From positions 1 to 28,525 of the forward strand of contig WJKD01000045.1 in the NCBI GenBank assembly GCA_014729315.1: a stretch of DNA of 28,525 nucleotides, given 5' to 3'. The position numbers were made by a program, and so were the translations under genes. Positions 10,252 through 19,061 of this stretch are shown in pieces (the first letter of the stretch is position 1; each line of letters starts with the position of its first letter). The notes under the pieces are model-generated. The model was not told the DNA's origin and did no database searches. It was given only the letters and a program-made list of their open reading frames with translations. The DNA comes from Promethearchaeota archaeon. Its GTDB lineage: Archaea; Asgardarchaeota; Lokiarchaeia; Sigynarchaeales; SOKP01.

Positions 10252-10258
10252 TCACCTC
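10252..10258 (-). promoter_or_regulatory. Shine-Dalgarno GAGGTGA before the 39-codon ORF
   Basis: On the minus strand GAGGTGA is complementary to the 3' end of archaeal 16S rRNA (the CACCTC anti-Shine-Dalgarno) and sits 5 nt from the ATG at 10246. It is the best such match I found in the window. Confidence 0.5.
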
Positions 10259-10485
10259 ACTTATCAGAAGATAATTACTGATTATATTAATAGATTTTAA
10301 AAATTATTGATTTTTAAGAAAAAAACATTCAACTTTTAGCTTGATTTTAAGATATAGTAATAAGTTATGAATAACAAAGAGTAAGGTCCTTTTTAGAAAC
10401 ATTTAAGTAAAATTCTAAATCTATGGTATATTTATCTTACTTGAAAGTTTTAAAAATAAATTAACTTATTTTTTGTGAATTTATT

Positions 10486-12288
10486 ATGACTGAAGATAAT
10501 AAAATCATCAGAGCACCGATTACGTGTATATTAGGTCACATTGACCATGGGAAAACATCGCTTTTGGATTATATAAGAGGAACTGTGGTTCAACAAAGAG
10601 AAGCTGCTGGTATCACTCAACATATAGGAGCTTCCTATTTTCCCACAGATGATATTAAAGATTTTTTAAGAAAGTCTAAAAAGGAATTCGCTGACAAAAA
10701 AATCAATTTGCCTGGAATATTAATTGTCGATACTCCCGGCCATGCTGCTTTCATGAATCTACGTAGGAGAGGAGGAGCCGTTGCAGATATTGCTATCTTA
10801 GTAATTGATGTTACGGCGGGAACCATGCCTATCACGTGGGAATCTGTGCGCATTTTAAGAGAAAGAAAAACTCCTTTTGTAATAGCAGCTAATAAGATTG
10901 ACAGAATTTCGGGATGGAAATCAAATAAGGATGCAGATTTTTTAGATACCTACAATAAACAGAACTCATTCGTCCAAGATTATTTAAATGAGTCGATTTT
11001 CAGGATGATTGGGGACTTTTTAGAAGAAGGATTTAAGGGTATTGATAGATACGATAAAATTAACGATTTTACTAAAAAAGTAGCTATTGTTCCTACGAGT
11101 GCTAAGACAGGCGAGGGAATCTCTACCTTATTAATGGTTCTGATGGGTCTAGTTCAACAATATTTAACCAAGAATTTGAAATTCTCGGAGGGACCGGCAA
11201 GAGGAGTCGTCTTAGAAGTCAAAAAAGAAAAGGGATATGGTAAAACCATTGATGTGCTAATTTACGACGGAATCATTAAAAAGGGAGACGATTTTATCGT
11301 TGGAGGGCTTCAAATGCCCATAAAGTCTAAAGTCAGAGCTTTATTAACGCCAAAACCTTTAGATGAGATACGCGATCCTAGACAAAAATTTGACTCTAAG
11401 GATTTAATTAGCGCAGCTGCAGGTTTAAAAATTCTAGCTCCTAATATTGAGGATGTGGTTGCGGGATCACCGATAAGGGTTATTGGAAACGATGATAATG
11501 AAGAAGAAGTCTATCAGGAAATCGAAGCAGAAGTGGAAGGTATTAAAATAAAGACTGATAAAGCAGGCGTTGTGTTAAAAGCAGACACTTTAGGATCCTT
11601 AGAAGCTCTTGAAAATCACTTTACAAAAAATGGTGTAAAAATTTCTATTGCTGATGTGGGACCTATAAAAAAGGAGGATATTATGAATGCAAATCTAATT
11701 AAAGATTTTGATCCATATTCTGCTGTTGTATTAGGTTTTAATGTTCCTATATTACCTGAAGCTCGGGAAGAAGCAAACGCAGACAATATTCGAATCTTTA
11801 CAAATAATGTAATATATAGACTCCTTGAGGATTATTTAGAATACGCAGAAACCAGAAAAGCTGAAGATACGGCGAAAGAATTAGGTGAAGTGATTTTACC
11901 CGCTAAATTAAAGATGTTCCCTGAATTTGTTTTCAGAAATTCTAATCCTGCAGTTTTCGGAGTAAGCGTGGAAGCAGGTACATTAAGACCAAAGGTTTTG
12001 CTTATTACAGACGAGGGAAAAAAGGTAGGGCGGGTACATCAAGTGCAAGATAAAGGACAAAATTTAGATAAGGCTGATAAAGGTTCTGAAGTTGCGATAT
12101 CAATTAGAGGAATAGAAATAGGAAGAGAAATAGATAATGACGAAGTGCTATATGTTAATGTTCCTGAATCTCATGTAAGACAATTAATGACTAAATTTTT
12201 GAATGAGCTCACATCTGACCAAAAAGAAGCATTAAGAGAATTTATCATATTGAAGAGAAAAACAGAACATCCCTGGTGGGGGATGTAG
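10486..12288 (+). CDS. infB: Archaeal translation initiation factor aIF5B
   Basis: GTPase that helps ribosomal subunits join and positions initiator tRNA; orthologue of eukaryotic eIF5B and bacterial IF2. G1 is GHIDHGKT (17-24), G3 is DTPGH (82-86) and G4 is NKID (136-139). Domains II, III and IV follow in the usual order. The protein ends in the conserved L-K-R-K-x-x-H-P-W-W-G-M type C-terminus. At 600 aa it is the short archaeal form without the long N-terminal extension of eukaryotic eIF5B. It begins with ATG at 10486 with no Shine-Dalgarno, and the TATA-like TTTTAAAAATAAA about 30 bp upstream fits a leaderless or short-leader transcript. The call is secure. Confidence 0.97.
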   Translation: MTEDNKIIRAPITCILGHIDHGKTSLLDYIRGTVVQQREAAGITQHIGASYFPTDDIKDFLRKSKKEFADKKINLPGILIVDTPGHAAFMNLRRRGGAVADIAILVIDVTAGTMPITWESVRILRERKTPFVIAANKIDRISGWKSNKDADFLDTYNKQNSFVQDYLNESIFRMIGDFLEEGFKGIDRYDKINDFTKKVAIVPTSAKTGEGISTLLMVLMGLVQQYLTKNLKFSEGPARGVVLEVKKEKGYGKTIDVLIYDGIIKKGDDFIVGGLQMPIKSKVRALLTPKPLDEIRDPRQKFDSKDLISAAAGLKILAPNIEDVVAGSPIRVIGNDDNEEEVYQEIEAEVEGIKIKTDKAGVVLKADTLGSLEALENHFTKNGVKISIADVGPIKKEDIMNANLIKDFDPYSAVVLGFNVPILPEAREEANADNIRIFTNNVIYRLLEDYLEYAETRKAEDTAKELGEVILPAKLKMFPEFVFRNSNPAVFGVSVEAGTLRPKVLLITDEGKKVGRVHQVQDKGQNLDKADKGSEVAISIRGIEIGREIDNDEVLYVNVPESHVRQLMTKFLNELTSDQKEALREFIILKRKTEHPWWGM

Positions 12289-12301
12289 AAATCTCCTTTT
12301 T
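12279..12301 (+). terminator. Hairpin plus T-run at the end of aIF5B
   Basis: GGGGAT (12279-12284) can pair with ATCTCC (12291-12296) across a 6-nt loop, with one G-U pair, and five Ts follow. The stem overlaps the aIF5B stop codon. It separates aIF5B from the convergent gene that ends at 12368. Archaeal termination mainly needs the T-run, so the hairpin may be incidental. Confidence 0.4.
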
Positions 12302-12367
12302 CTCAAAAAATCAGCATAAATCCTCATAAGGCTCAATAATGATAAAGATCTTCATTTAAATAAAAAA

Positions 12368-13537
12368 CTATAAGTTAATTGGGTATTTTCCATACTTTTG
12401 AACAGCATTAATCATTATTTTTTCCTTTTCTATATCGATTTCTGGATGAGAATGCGTAGGAGCTAATATAAATCTTCCACCAGGAGCAATGTGTTTAATT
12501 AATTTTTTGGTCTCCTCAATCACTTCTTCGGGTTTTGATCTTTCTGTAAGCGTATAATCAACATCAAGGTTTCCAATAATAGTGAGGTTATTGCCATGTT
12601 TTTCTTTTTCTTTAAATATATCTACGTTTGATGTAGGTTCGAAAGCGTGCGCACCATCAAATCCCCATTTAATAAAAAGATCGAACAATTTTGTGTTATC
12701 GCCGCAAGAATGAAGAATTGCTAAACCCCCTCTTTCGTGAATAGCTTCGCATAATTTGGTATAAGACGGTCCCCAGAACTTATCTAAAAGTTTAGGATTT
12801 ATTTGTGGACCTGATTTAAACGACATATCGTCACCCTTCATTATTACCTTAACTCCTGCGTCCATCATAGCCATAATTGTTTCGATACTAAATGATTCTA
12901 ATCTTTTAACGAAGTCCTTTATAAAGTCTGGCTTTTTTCTCATATAATAAGCGATTTTCTCTAGCCCCATGCTTGTAAACATAGTTTGAAATAATCCACC
13001 GTAAACATCACCAAATATACATATATTCTTACCAAAGTCGGATACTAATTTTTTATAGAATTTATAAGCTTGCTTTGCGGATTTTTCCTCATCAGGAAAA
13101 AATTCCCAATTTTCGTAATCTTCTGGCGATTTAATCATCGGTTTACGCCAATAATAAGTGGCATTTCCGTGAGAATCAAAAATAATATCATTATAGGAAC
13201 CCCAATCGTCCATAATCGTATCTTCATCAGGGAAATGGGAAAAAGCAAGGCCTAAAATAGACCATGCTGCGTCAAATCCGAGCTCAACAGCAGCTTCTAC
13301 GCCTAAACGAGCAGTATTTTTAACGCTTTTCTTAGCAATTAAGTTTCCTATTTTGCTCATTCCAAATTTTTTTAAAAAAAATTGTCCGTATCTACTATTT
13401 ATCAAATCAGCATCGGTTTTTTTTGGATATCCAATTACTTGATAAATAGGATGCAGATCGTATAAAATTGACATAGTAGGAACTTCATCTGGTTCGCTTC
13501 CAGATATAGTTGTAAAAATTCGTTCCATTGAGTTCAT
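12368..13537 (-). CDS. UroD-family cobalamin-dependent methyltransferase (MtaA/MtbA-like), zinc ligands partly retained
   Basis: TIM-barrel protein of the uroporphyrinogen decarboxylase superfamily, in the branch that moves methyl groups between corrinoid proteins and thiols or other acceptors. It starts M-N-S-M-E-R-I-F and contains the family landmark K-P-x-F (203-205) before the barrel end. LHSCGD places H276 and C278 where MtaA/MtbA enzymes bind zinc. The third ligand, usually Cys near the C-terminus, is not obvious; a His pair (H362, H364) lies there instead. The C-terminus KYGKYPINL matches the paralogue ending at 19061. True heme-pathway UroD is unlikely, given the corrinoid proteins nearby and the H-x-C motif. 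It is divergent from cca and opposite in strand to the other cluster members. The substrate cannot be told. Confidence 0.75.
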   Translation of the reverse strand: MNSMERIFTTISGSEPDEVPTMSILYDLHPIYQVIGYPKKTDADLINSRYGQFFLKKFGMSKIGNLIAKKSVKNTARLGVEAAVELGFDAAWSILGLAFSHFPDEDTIMDDWGSYNDIIFDSHGNATYYWRKPMIKSPEDYENWEFFPDEEKSAKQAYKFYKKLVSDFGKNICIFGDVYGGLFQTMFTSMGLEKIAYYMRKKPDFIKDFVKRLESFSIETIMAMMDAGVKVIMKGDDMSFKSGPQINPKLLDKFWGPSYTKLCEAIHERGGLAILHSCGDNTKLFDLFIKWGFDGAHAFEPTSNVDIFKEKEKHGNNLTIIGNLDVDYTLTERSKPEEVIEETKKLIKHIAPGGRFILAPTHSHPEIDIEKEKIMINAVQKYGKYPINL

Positions 13538-13770
13538 TTTTAATCGCTTACTAACTTGAATTTAATAATTACATATTTGATCTTATAATATTTTAATATT
13601 AATTGACAGAATTGATTTAATTTGAATTGACCGATCTCTTTCTTGAATGAAAAAAATGACTATTAATACGTGAAAAAATTAAGAATAGATAACTACTTAT
13701 TATGAAATAGATTATCTATTAAATCAAGTATTTTAATTCTTAGTAATATTATTCTAAATTTTATAACAAA

Positions 13771-15225
13771 ATGAATTCAATAGAAGAGATTCTTTCTAAA
13801 ACTTTAACGGAGATAATTCCTACAGAAGACGAATTAAAATTGATAGACAATATTACTAATACACTCAGAGAATTGTTAAAAGAAAGAGCTATAGACATAA
13901 ACATAAATTATACGACGATTGAACCTCAAGGATCTACAGGTATAAAGCAAACCCAACTTAGAGGCGATTTTGACATTGATTTATTTATTGGATTAGATTA
14001 CAACGAATTTGAAGAGAAATATAAAGGTCTCAGTAAATCCAAGTTAAAGCGAGAGTCTAAAAAAGATTTTTTAAGATTATGTAATGATTGGATTATTAAA
14101 TCTTTGCAAAATGCGCAATTTGAAAAACCTCGGTTATTGTACGCCGAACATCCTTATGTCACTGTGGATTATCTTGCTAATCATAATAGAACTAAAGTTG
14201 ATATTGTGCTCTACTTTGATTTGAATTTAGATTTTATAAAAAAAAATGGCCCTATCACAGCGGTTGATAGAACACCTTATCATGGTAGATTCGTAAGAGA
14301 CAATCTTACTTTAGATCAGAAGAATGATGTAAGACTTTTGAAACAATTTTTTAAGAGTCAACATTCTTACGGAGATAAAAGTGCGGTTGGAAGAATTGGA
14401 TTTATAGGATATAGTGCAGAGCTATTAATTTATCATTATCAGAATCTCTTGAATCTTTTTAGTAAATTTCATGAATTAAAAAACACTCCGCTTGATCATT
14501 TTAATCGATCCAAGAAGCAATTAAATAAAATATCTCATTTTCAAAACGACTACTTAATTATAATAGACCCTATTGATAAAAACCGAAATGTCGGTTCAGC
14601 AATTTCTAGAAGAGCTTATGCTTTTTGCAATCACCAAATTCAAACTTTCCTTAAAGAACCAATTAAAAAATATTTTGAAATTGAAGAAATTCCTTTGATA
14701 AATATTAATTCTAATACGGAACATGAGTTATCACATTATTTTATTATAGAACTTGTTAACAAGGACAGCTCAGTTCATTATACTATAAATAGAGATAAAT
14801 TATACTCCTTAGGAGATAGTATCGCTTCTAACGCTGAAAAAGAGTTCACCCGCGACGAAAGGTTTGGAAGAATTGAATACGAACTCTATTTTGAAAATGA
14901 CAAGAATGAATATAATTTAGCGTTATATTGCGAAAAACCTCTTATATCACCAAGCTTCACGAGAAGAGGTCCGCCTATTGACCAAACTCGCCACGTAGAA
15001 AAGTTTAAACATAAGAATTCAAATTATTTTGAAAAGGACGGCTACTTATGGACTGAAACTAAACGAGATTTCACTTCTTTTTTAAATTTTTTACAATTCT
15101 TCCTTAAAGATGGACTTCCAAGTAATTTTCAAATTATAAATGTCAACAATGCACTTTCTACTCAAACATATTCTGGAAAAAAAGCTATTTACATCTTAAA
15201 AAATTACATAATGCCCTTCCTTTAA
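13771..15225 (+). CDS. cca: CCA tRNA nucleotidyltransferase (archaeal class I)
   Basis: Adds or repairs the 3' CCA of tRNA without a nucleic-acid template. The nucleotidyltransferase signature is G-S-T-G (54-57) followed by GDFDIDLF, giving the metal-binding D68 and D70. The third carboxylate is D144 in KVDIVLYF. VDRTPYH (165-171) is the conserved archaeal CCA-enzyme motif before the central domain. The G-F-x-G-Y-x-x-E-L-L helix of that domain is present near residues 210-220. At 484 aa it is slightly longer than the usual 430-460. It starts at ATG 13771 and shares a 233-bp divergent gap with the minus-strand methyltransferase. It lies in the corrinoid island but belongs functionally to tRNA maturation. 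Confidence is good; no competing family has this combination of motifs. Confidence 0.86.
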   Translation: MNSIEEILSKTLTEIIPTEDELKLIDNITNTLRELLKERAIDININYTTIEPQGSTGIKQTQLRGDFDIDLFIGLDYNEFEEKYKGLSKSKLKRESKKDFLRLCNDWIIKSLQNAQFEKPRLLYAEHPYVTVDYLANHNRTKVDIVLYFDLNLDFIKKNGPITAVDRTPYHGRFVRDNLTLDQKNDVRLLKQFFKSQHSYGDKSAVGRIGFIGYSAELLIYHYQNLLNLFSKFHELKNTPLDHFNRSKKQLNKISHFQNDYLIIIDPIDKNRNVGSAISRRAYAFCNHQIQTFLKEPIKKYFEIEEIPLININSNTEHELSHYFIIELVNKDSSVHYTINRDKLYSLGDSIASNAEKEFTRDERFGRIEYELYFENDKNEYNLALYCEKPLISPSFTRRGPPIDQTRHVEKFKHKNSNYFEKDGYLWTETKRDFTSFLNFLQFFLKDGLPSNFQIINVNNALSTQTYSGKKAIYILKNYIMPFL

Positions 15226-15320
15226 TATTGATCAAGATCTACGGAAACTTATCCTATTTTATCATTTACTAAGCTTTTTATGATTTAAGAGCTAATTTTA
15301 ATTAAGATAATCTTTAATTT

Positions 15321-16460
15321 GTGGAAAAATATTTAGTCATGAACGATATGAAAAAAAAAGGAAGATCAAAAACTCTGGCACCGGCACAAAGAATGCTTAA
15401 AGCAATGGCTTTCCTCAAACCAGACCATGTACCCGTATTATTTTTTCCAGAATTTGATTTTATGGCTGATTTTGCAGGAGTAAAAGTAAAGGAATACTTG
15501 AATGATGTAGACTTACAAATTGAAAACGGAGAAAAATTTAAGAAGAGATTTCCAGATGCTTATGCGGCGGTATCGATCTACCAACCATATGCTACTGCTC
15601 AAGCTTTAGGATGCCCTATATCAGATCCCGAAGACGAAATACCTGCAGTCGCTGATCATGTTATTAAGAGCCCTAGTGAGATTGAGAAATTCAACATTCC
15701 CAATTCTGCGTGGGACCTTCCCGGAACTGGTGATTGGTTAAAAAAAATAGAATATTCGTTAGAGAGAGGAATTAAACCTGCGGGAATCGGAGAATTTGGT
15801 CCTCTCGAAGTTGCGGGACAAGTTTATGGCTACGATAAGTTTTTACTCCATCTGAGAAAAAAACCCGAATTAATGCATAAATTATTAGAAAAATGCACAG
15901 AATTTGTCATAAAGTTTCAAAAAGAATGGGCAGAATTAATTGGTGGTTTTGCAACGCTTATTCTTATTGCGGATCATGTAAGCGGATTTCTTAACAGAAA
16001 ACTTGTTGAAGAATTTTTTGAGCCTTATCATAAGCAACTTACATCCTCACTTAGAGAATTTACGGGTGGTATGTTTTATCATTCGGAAAATAGAAGTTAT
16101 CACTTCATCGAAAAAATAGGTGATTGGGGTTATTCCATGTTTCATGGACAAGAATGGGCTCCTGGTGGAGATTTAGTAAAGACTAAAGAAATTGTTTCAG
16201 ATTTAGAAAATAAATATACTTTAGTTGGACAAGTTCCCGGTCGAGATGTTATGCTTAGAGAGCCAGACGACAAGGTGGTTGAAAAAAAAATAATTGAAAA
16301 TATAAAAATATATGGACCAGGTAGTGGTTACGTGCTCTCAACGGGTGGAGGTGTCAATAGGGGAACTCCTTTAAGAAGACTTGATATGATGATAGAGCTT
16401 GCTAAAAAATATGGTAGTTACAAAACAAAAAAGAGATTAATAGATCCAGAAAAAGAATAA
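15321..16460 (+). CDS. UroD-family corrinoid-linked methyltransferase, divergent active site
   Basis: TIM-barrel member of the UroD/MtaA superfamily. The core starts with P-A-Q-R-M-L-K-A (21-28), equivalent to the opening of the other two paralogues, and K-P-E-L (181-184) is the usual mid-barrel landmark. Where MtaA-type enzymes have H-x-C, this one reads FYHSENRS: H254 is kept, but the Cys is Glu. The C-terminal ligand region is G-x-V-L-S-T-G-G-G-V-N-R-G-T-P, with no Cys. This argues against a thiol-activating zinc enzyme of the MtbA kind and leaves room for a substrate:corrinoid methyltransferase or O-demethylase role, as reported for some UroD-fold enzymes. It lies 24 bp before a corrinoid protein gene, so the two are probably partners. 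The GTG at 15321 is the longest start; ATG 15339 or 15348 is also plausible. Confidence 0.7.
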   Translation: MEKYLVMNDMKKKGRSKTLAPAQRMLKAMAFLKPDHVPVLFFPEFDFMADFAGVKVKEYLNDVDLQIENGEKFKKRFPDAYAAVSIYQPYATAQALGCPISDPEDEIPAVADHVIKSPSEIEKFNIPNSAWDLPGTGDWLKKIEYSLERGIKPAGIGEFGPLEVAGQVYGYDKFLLHLRKKPELMHKLLEKCTEFVIKFQKEWAELIGGFATLILIADHVSGFLNRKLVEEFFEPYHKQLTSSLREFTGGMFYHSENRSYHFIEKIGDWGYSMFHGQEWAPGGDLVKTKEIVSDLENKYTLVGQVPGRDVMLREPDDKVVEKKIIENIKIYGPGSGYVLSTGGGVNRGTPLRRLDMMIELAKKYGSYKTKKRLIDPEKE

Positions 16461-16484
16461 TTGAAAAATTGATGTGATGATAAA

Positions 16485-17099
16485 ATGAGTAAAGAACTGA
16501 TCGACGCTATGATTGATTTAGATGACGAAAAAGTTGTAGAAATTGTTTCCAATCAATTGAACAAAAGAAAACCATTGGAAATAATAGAGGATTTAAAGTC
16601 AGCTTTAACAAAAATAGGCGAATTATTCGACGATGAAGAATATTTTCTCTCTGATTTAATCATTGCCGCTGAAGCTTTTAAAGAAGCAAGTAAACTCATC
16701 GAGCCTCATTTTAAAAAGAAAACAAACCACAAAAGAGGTAAGATCGTAATCGGTACTGTTGAAGGAGATATGCACGACATTGGAAAAAATATCATTATTA
16801 CATTATTAAAGTCGGAGGGATTTAAGGTAATTGATCTTGGTATCGACGTGAGTCCGGAGAAATTTTTAGAAAGCGTAAAAGAGATTCAACCTGATATCGT
16901 TGGATTGTCTGGTCTACTTACGTCCTCTAAAGAACCGATGAAGAAAACAATTGAATTATTAAGAGAAAATTACGATGGAAAATTAATATTTGTTGTAGGA
17001 GGCGTAGCAATTAACGATGCTTGGATTTCTGATGTCGGAGCAGATTATGGTACTACTAATGCCGTAACGGGATTAAAGATTATTAACGAATTAGTCTAA
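16485..17099 (+). CDS. Corrinoid-binding methyl carrier protein (MtaC/MttC-like), copy 1
   Basis: Small cobalamin protein that carries a methyl group between methyltransferases. The N-terminal cap (about 1-80) is the four-helix B12-binding domain seen in MtaC, MttC and MetH. The Rossmann-like domain has D-x-H-x-x-G at 95-100; H97 is the lower axial cobalt ligand. It also has S-x-L (S142) and the G-G (172-173) that hold the nucleotide tail. At 204 aa it is the standard length for a single-domain corrinoid protein. It lies 24 bp downstream of a UroD-family methyltransferase. A second corrinoid gene follows after 82 bp. Whether it serves a methanol-, methylamine- or methoxy-type substrate cannot be told from sequence. 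Confidence 0.92.
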   Translation: MSKELIDAMIDLDDEKVVEIVSNQLNKRKPLEIIEDLKSALTKIGELFDDEEYFLSDLIIAAEAFKEASKLIEPHFKKKTNHKRGKIVIGTVEGDMHDIGKNIIITLLKSEGFKVIDLGIDVSPEKFLESVKEIQPDIVGLSGLLTSSKEPMKKTIELLRENYDGKLIFVVGGVAINDAWISDVGADYGTTNAVTGLKIINELV

Positions 17100-17113
17100 A
17101 AATAATTAGATTC

Positions 17114-17165
17114 AAAATATGTGAGTAAAATTTTAAATATTACAAAAAAATATATGAGTAAAATT
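17114..17165 (+). repeat. 19-bp direct repeat upstream of the second corrinoid gene
   Basis: A 19-bp unit (aaaatat, then G or A, then tgagtaaaatt) occurs at 17114-17132 and 17147-17165, with one mismatch, and the copies are offset by 33 bp. It fills most of the 82-bp gap between the two corrinoid genes. It could be a regulator site or a by-product of local duplication. Confidence 0.5.
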
Positions 17166-17181
17166 CAAAGGTATAAAAAAA

Positions 17182-17817
17182 ATGGATTTCGAAACATTAA
17201 CCGAACTTATAATTGAGTTGGAAGTTGACGATATTGCTGATGCCGTCAAAGAAGCATTAGATGAGGATAAGGACCCATTCGATGTGCTTAATGCCTTAAC
17301 AAAAGGAATGGACGAGGTCGGCCGAAGATATGAAGAGAAAGAATACTATTTAACTGAACTAGTATTAGCGGGAGAAACAATGAAGGAAGCGTTTAAAATA
17401 TTACAGCCCGCTTTAGCTGCTGCTGATAGGTCTCAAAGTAAAACAAAGGTGATTATCGCTACAGTAAAAGGAGATAATCATGATATCGGTAAGAATATTC
17501 TCAGTTCATTACTTCTGAGCTCTGGTTTTGAAGTTATTGATTTAGGAATGGATGTTGACGATCAAAGAATTGTTGAAAAAGTGAAAGAAACCAACGCAAG
17601 TATCGTTGCTTTAAGCTCGCTTCTCACAATGACGGTTGAAGAGATTAAAAATGTTCATGAGGCTTTAAATAAAGAGGGTCTCAGAGACAAAGTTAAGCTT
17701 ATTGTCGGGGGTGCTCCCTTAAATATGGAACTCGCTAAAAAGCTAGGTGCTGACGATTTTGCTGACGATGCAGTTGACGGTGTGAAACATATAAAAGCAT
17801 TAGCTGGAACAGAATAA
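17182..17817 (+). CDS. Corrinoid-binding methyl carrier protein, copy 2
   Basis: Paralogue of the upstream corrinoid protein with the same architecture: a helical cap (about 1-82) and a B12-binding Rossmann domain. D-x-H-x-x-G is at 98-103, with H100 as the expected cobalt ligand. S-S-L-L gives the S-x-L element (about 135-138), and V-G-G lies near 175-177. It is 211 aa and intact. The cap and the linker differ clearly from copy 1, so this is not a recent duplication; the two carriers may serve different methyltransferases. The T-rich tract after its stop (17824-17854) may end the transcript before the next methyltransferase gene. Confidence 0.92.
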   Translation: MDFETLTELIIELEVDDIADAVKEALDEDKDPFDVLNALTKGMDEVGRRYEEKEYYLTELVLAGETMKEAFKILQPALAAADRSQSKTKVIIATVKGDNHDIGKNILSSLLLSSGFEVIDLGMDVDDQRIVEKVKETNASIVALSSLLTMTVEEIKNVHEALNKEGLRDKVKLIVGGAPLNMELAKKLGADDFADDAVDGVKHIKALAGTE

Positions 17818-17885
17818 TACTATTTTTTCATTTTTATTTTTACATTTTTTTGTGAGTATTTTTTAACTTTAGGTGGTAAATCCTA

Positions 17886-19061
17886 ATGAATTGTAGAGAA
17901 AGAATATTTACTGCTTTAAATCTTGAAGAACCAGATAGAGTTCCCACACATTTAATATTGATAGATGCAAATAATGTTGATAAAATTCTCGGTAAACCCG
18001 TTGTGTCCGATTTTGATACAGTTGAACAAATTCAAGAAAATAATCCAGAAGGCTGGGTTGAAGAGCTTAGCAATTTAGTGGAAAGTGTTGAAACATCAGT
18101 TTTTTCTAGATGCGTGGAGGCAGCAATAGAAATTGGATTAGATTGTATGCAAGTTGGGATAATTCCGCTCCATTTCATTGATGATCCTCAAGATCAGCGT
18201 CTCTTGATGAAGGATATATTTGGAAGAATATGGGAGGCAAGAAATAATGAAGGAAATTTTAATCCTTATTATTTATACGGCACGATGAATACATTTGAAA
18301 AATGGCAGGATACAAAGCAAGCGATTGAAGATTCATATACTAATAAATATAAAAAATTTGTAAAGAAATTTTTTCGTCGAATTAATAAAAAGCACAAAGA
18401 TAAGATTTTTGTGGCTGTAACTAATGATTTAGCTGGAGTATTTGAAAGCGCCTCACAAGGCATGGGAATGACATACTACGCGAAAATGGTTCGAAAAAAG
18501 CCCAAATTTATCAAAGAAGTGCATGAGGTATACGCGCAATTTACCGCTGAGATATATAAAAGTTATATAGAAGCTGGTGCAGAATTATTTGTCGAATCTG
18601 GTGATTTAGCATATCATACAGGTCCAATGATGAGTCCTAAAAAATTCGAAGAATTATTATTACCTGCCTATCGAATTATCACCAATGCAGTTCACGAGAA
18701 TGGAGGAAAGATTATACTTCATACAGACGGACAAGTTACGCCACTTCTAGATTTTGTTGTCAGCTGTGGATTTGATGGTTTACAAAGTATGGAACCAACA
18801 GCGGGAGTAGATTTAGAACTCGTTAAAAAGAAAGTAGGAGATAAATTGTGTTTATGGGGAAATACTGACGTATCTCATGTTTTAGTTAATGGAACTAAAG
18901 AAGAAGTATACAATGCGGTCAAGTACGCAATTAAAACAGCGGGATCAGGAGGAGGATTTGTGGTTTCTGCCGCAAACATGCACCCTGGTGTGAATGTTCC
19001 CAATCTAAAATGGATGGTCGAAGCAACGCACAAGTATGGAAAGTATCCTATAAATCTCTAA
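17886..19061 (+). CDS. UroD-family methyltransferase (MtaA-like), zinc Cys replaced
   Basis: Paralogue of the minus-strand gene at 12368-13537. Both start M-N-x-x-E-R-I-F and finish with the same nonapeptide KYGKYPINL, and K-P-K-F (205-208) matches K-P-D-F there. At the zinc site this one reads LHTDGQ: H279 is kept, but Asp 281 replaces the Cys. The C-terminal segment is S-A-A-N-M-H-P-G-V with H366 and no Cys. It sits 68 bp after corrinoid gene 2. AGGTGG, 9 nt before the ATG, is a fair Shine-Dalgarno. A methyl-transfer role is inferred from the family and from adjacency to two corrinoid carriers. The Cys loss suggests a reaction different from zinc-thiol methylation. Heme-type UroD is again unlikely. 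Confidence 0.76.
   Translation: MNCRERIFTALNLEEPDRVPTHLILIDANNVDKILGKPVVSDFDTVEQIQENNPEGWVEELSNLVESVETSVFSRCVEAAIEIGLDCMQVGIIPLHFIDDPQDQRLLMKDIFGRIWEARNNEGNFNPYYLYGTMNTFEKWQDTKQAIEDSYTNKYKKFVKKFFRRINKKHKDKIFVAVTNDLAGVFESASQGMGMTYYAKMVRKKPKFIKEVHEVYAQFTAEIYKSYIEAGAELFVESGDLAYHTGPMMSPKKFEELLLPAYRIITNAVHENGGKIILHTDGQVTPLLDFVVSCGFDGLQSMEPTAGVDLELVKKKVGDKLCLWGNTDVSHVLVNGTKEEVYNAVKYAIKTAGSGGGFVVSAANMHPGVNVPNLKWMVEATHKYGKYPINL

Larger units (their letters stand above)
9916..10485. other. 570-bp AT-rich intergenic region between divergent genes
   Basis: Separates the minus-strand membrane protein from plus-strand aIF5B. It must hold both promoters. The only gene-like content I can support is the 39-codon minus-strand ORF at 10127-10246, with its Shine-Dalgarno. 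I see no tRNA, no CRISPR repeat and no other long frame. Confidence 0.6.

Noticed and set aside
16473..16500. GTGATGA ... CTGA resembling C and D boxes of an archaeal guide RNA
   Set aside because: The spacing is too short for a full C/D RNA, there are no internal D'/C' boxes, and it straddles the start of the corrinoid gene.
12368..19061. Heme-pathway uroporphyrinogen decarboxylase for the three UroD-fold genes
   Set aside because: Three divergent copies beside two corrinoid carriers, and an H-x-C zinc motif in one, fit methyltransferases better.
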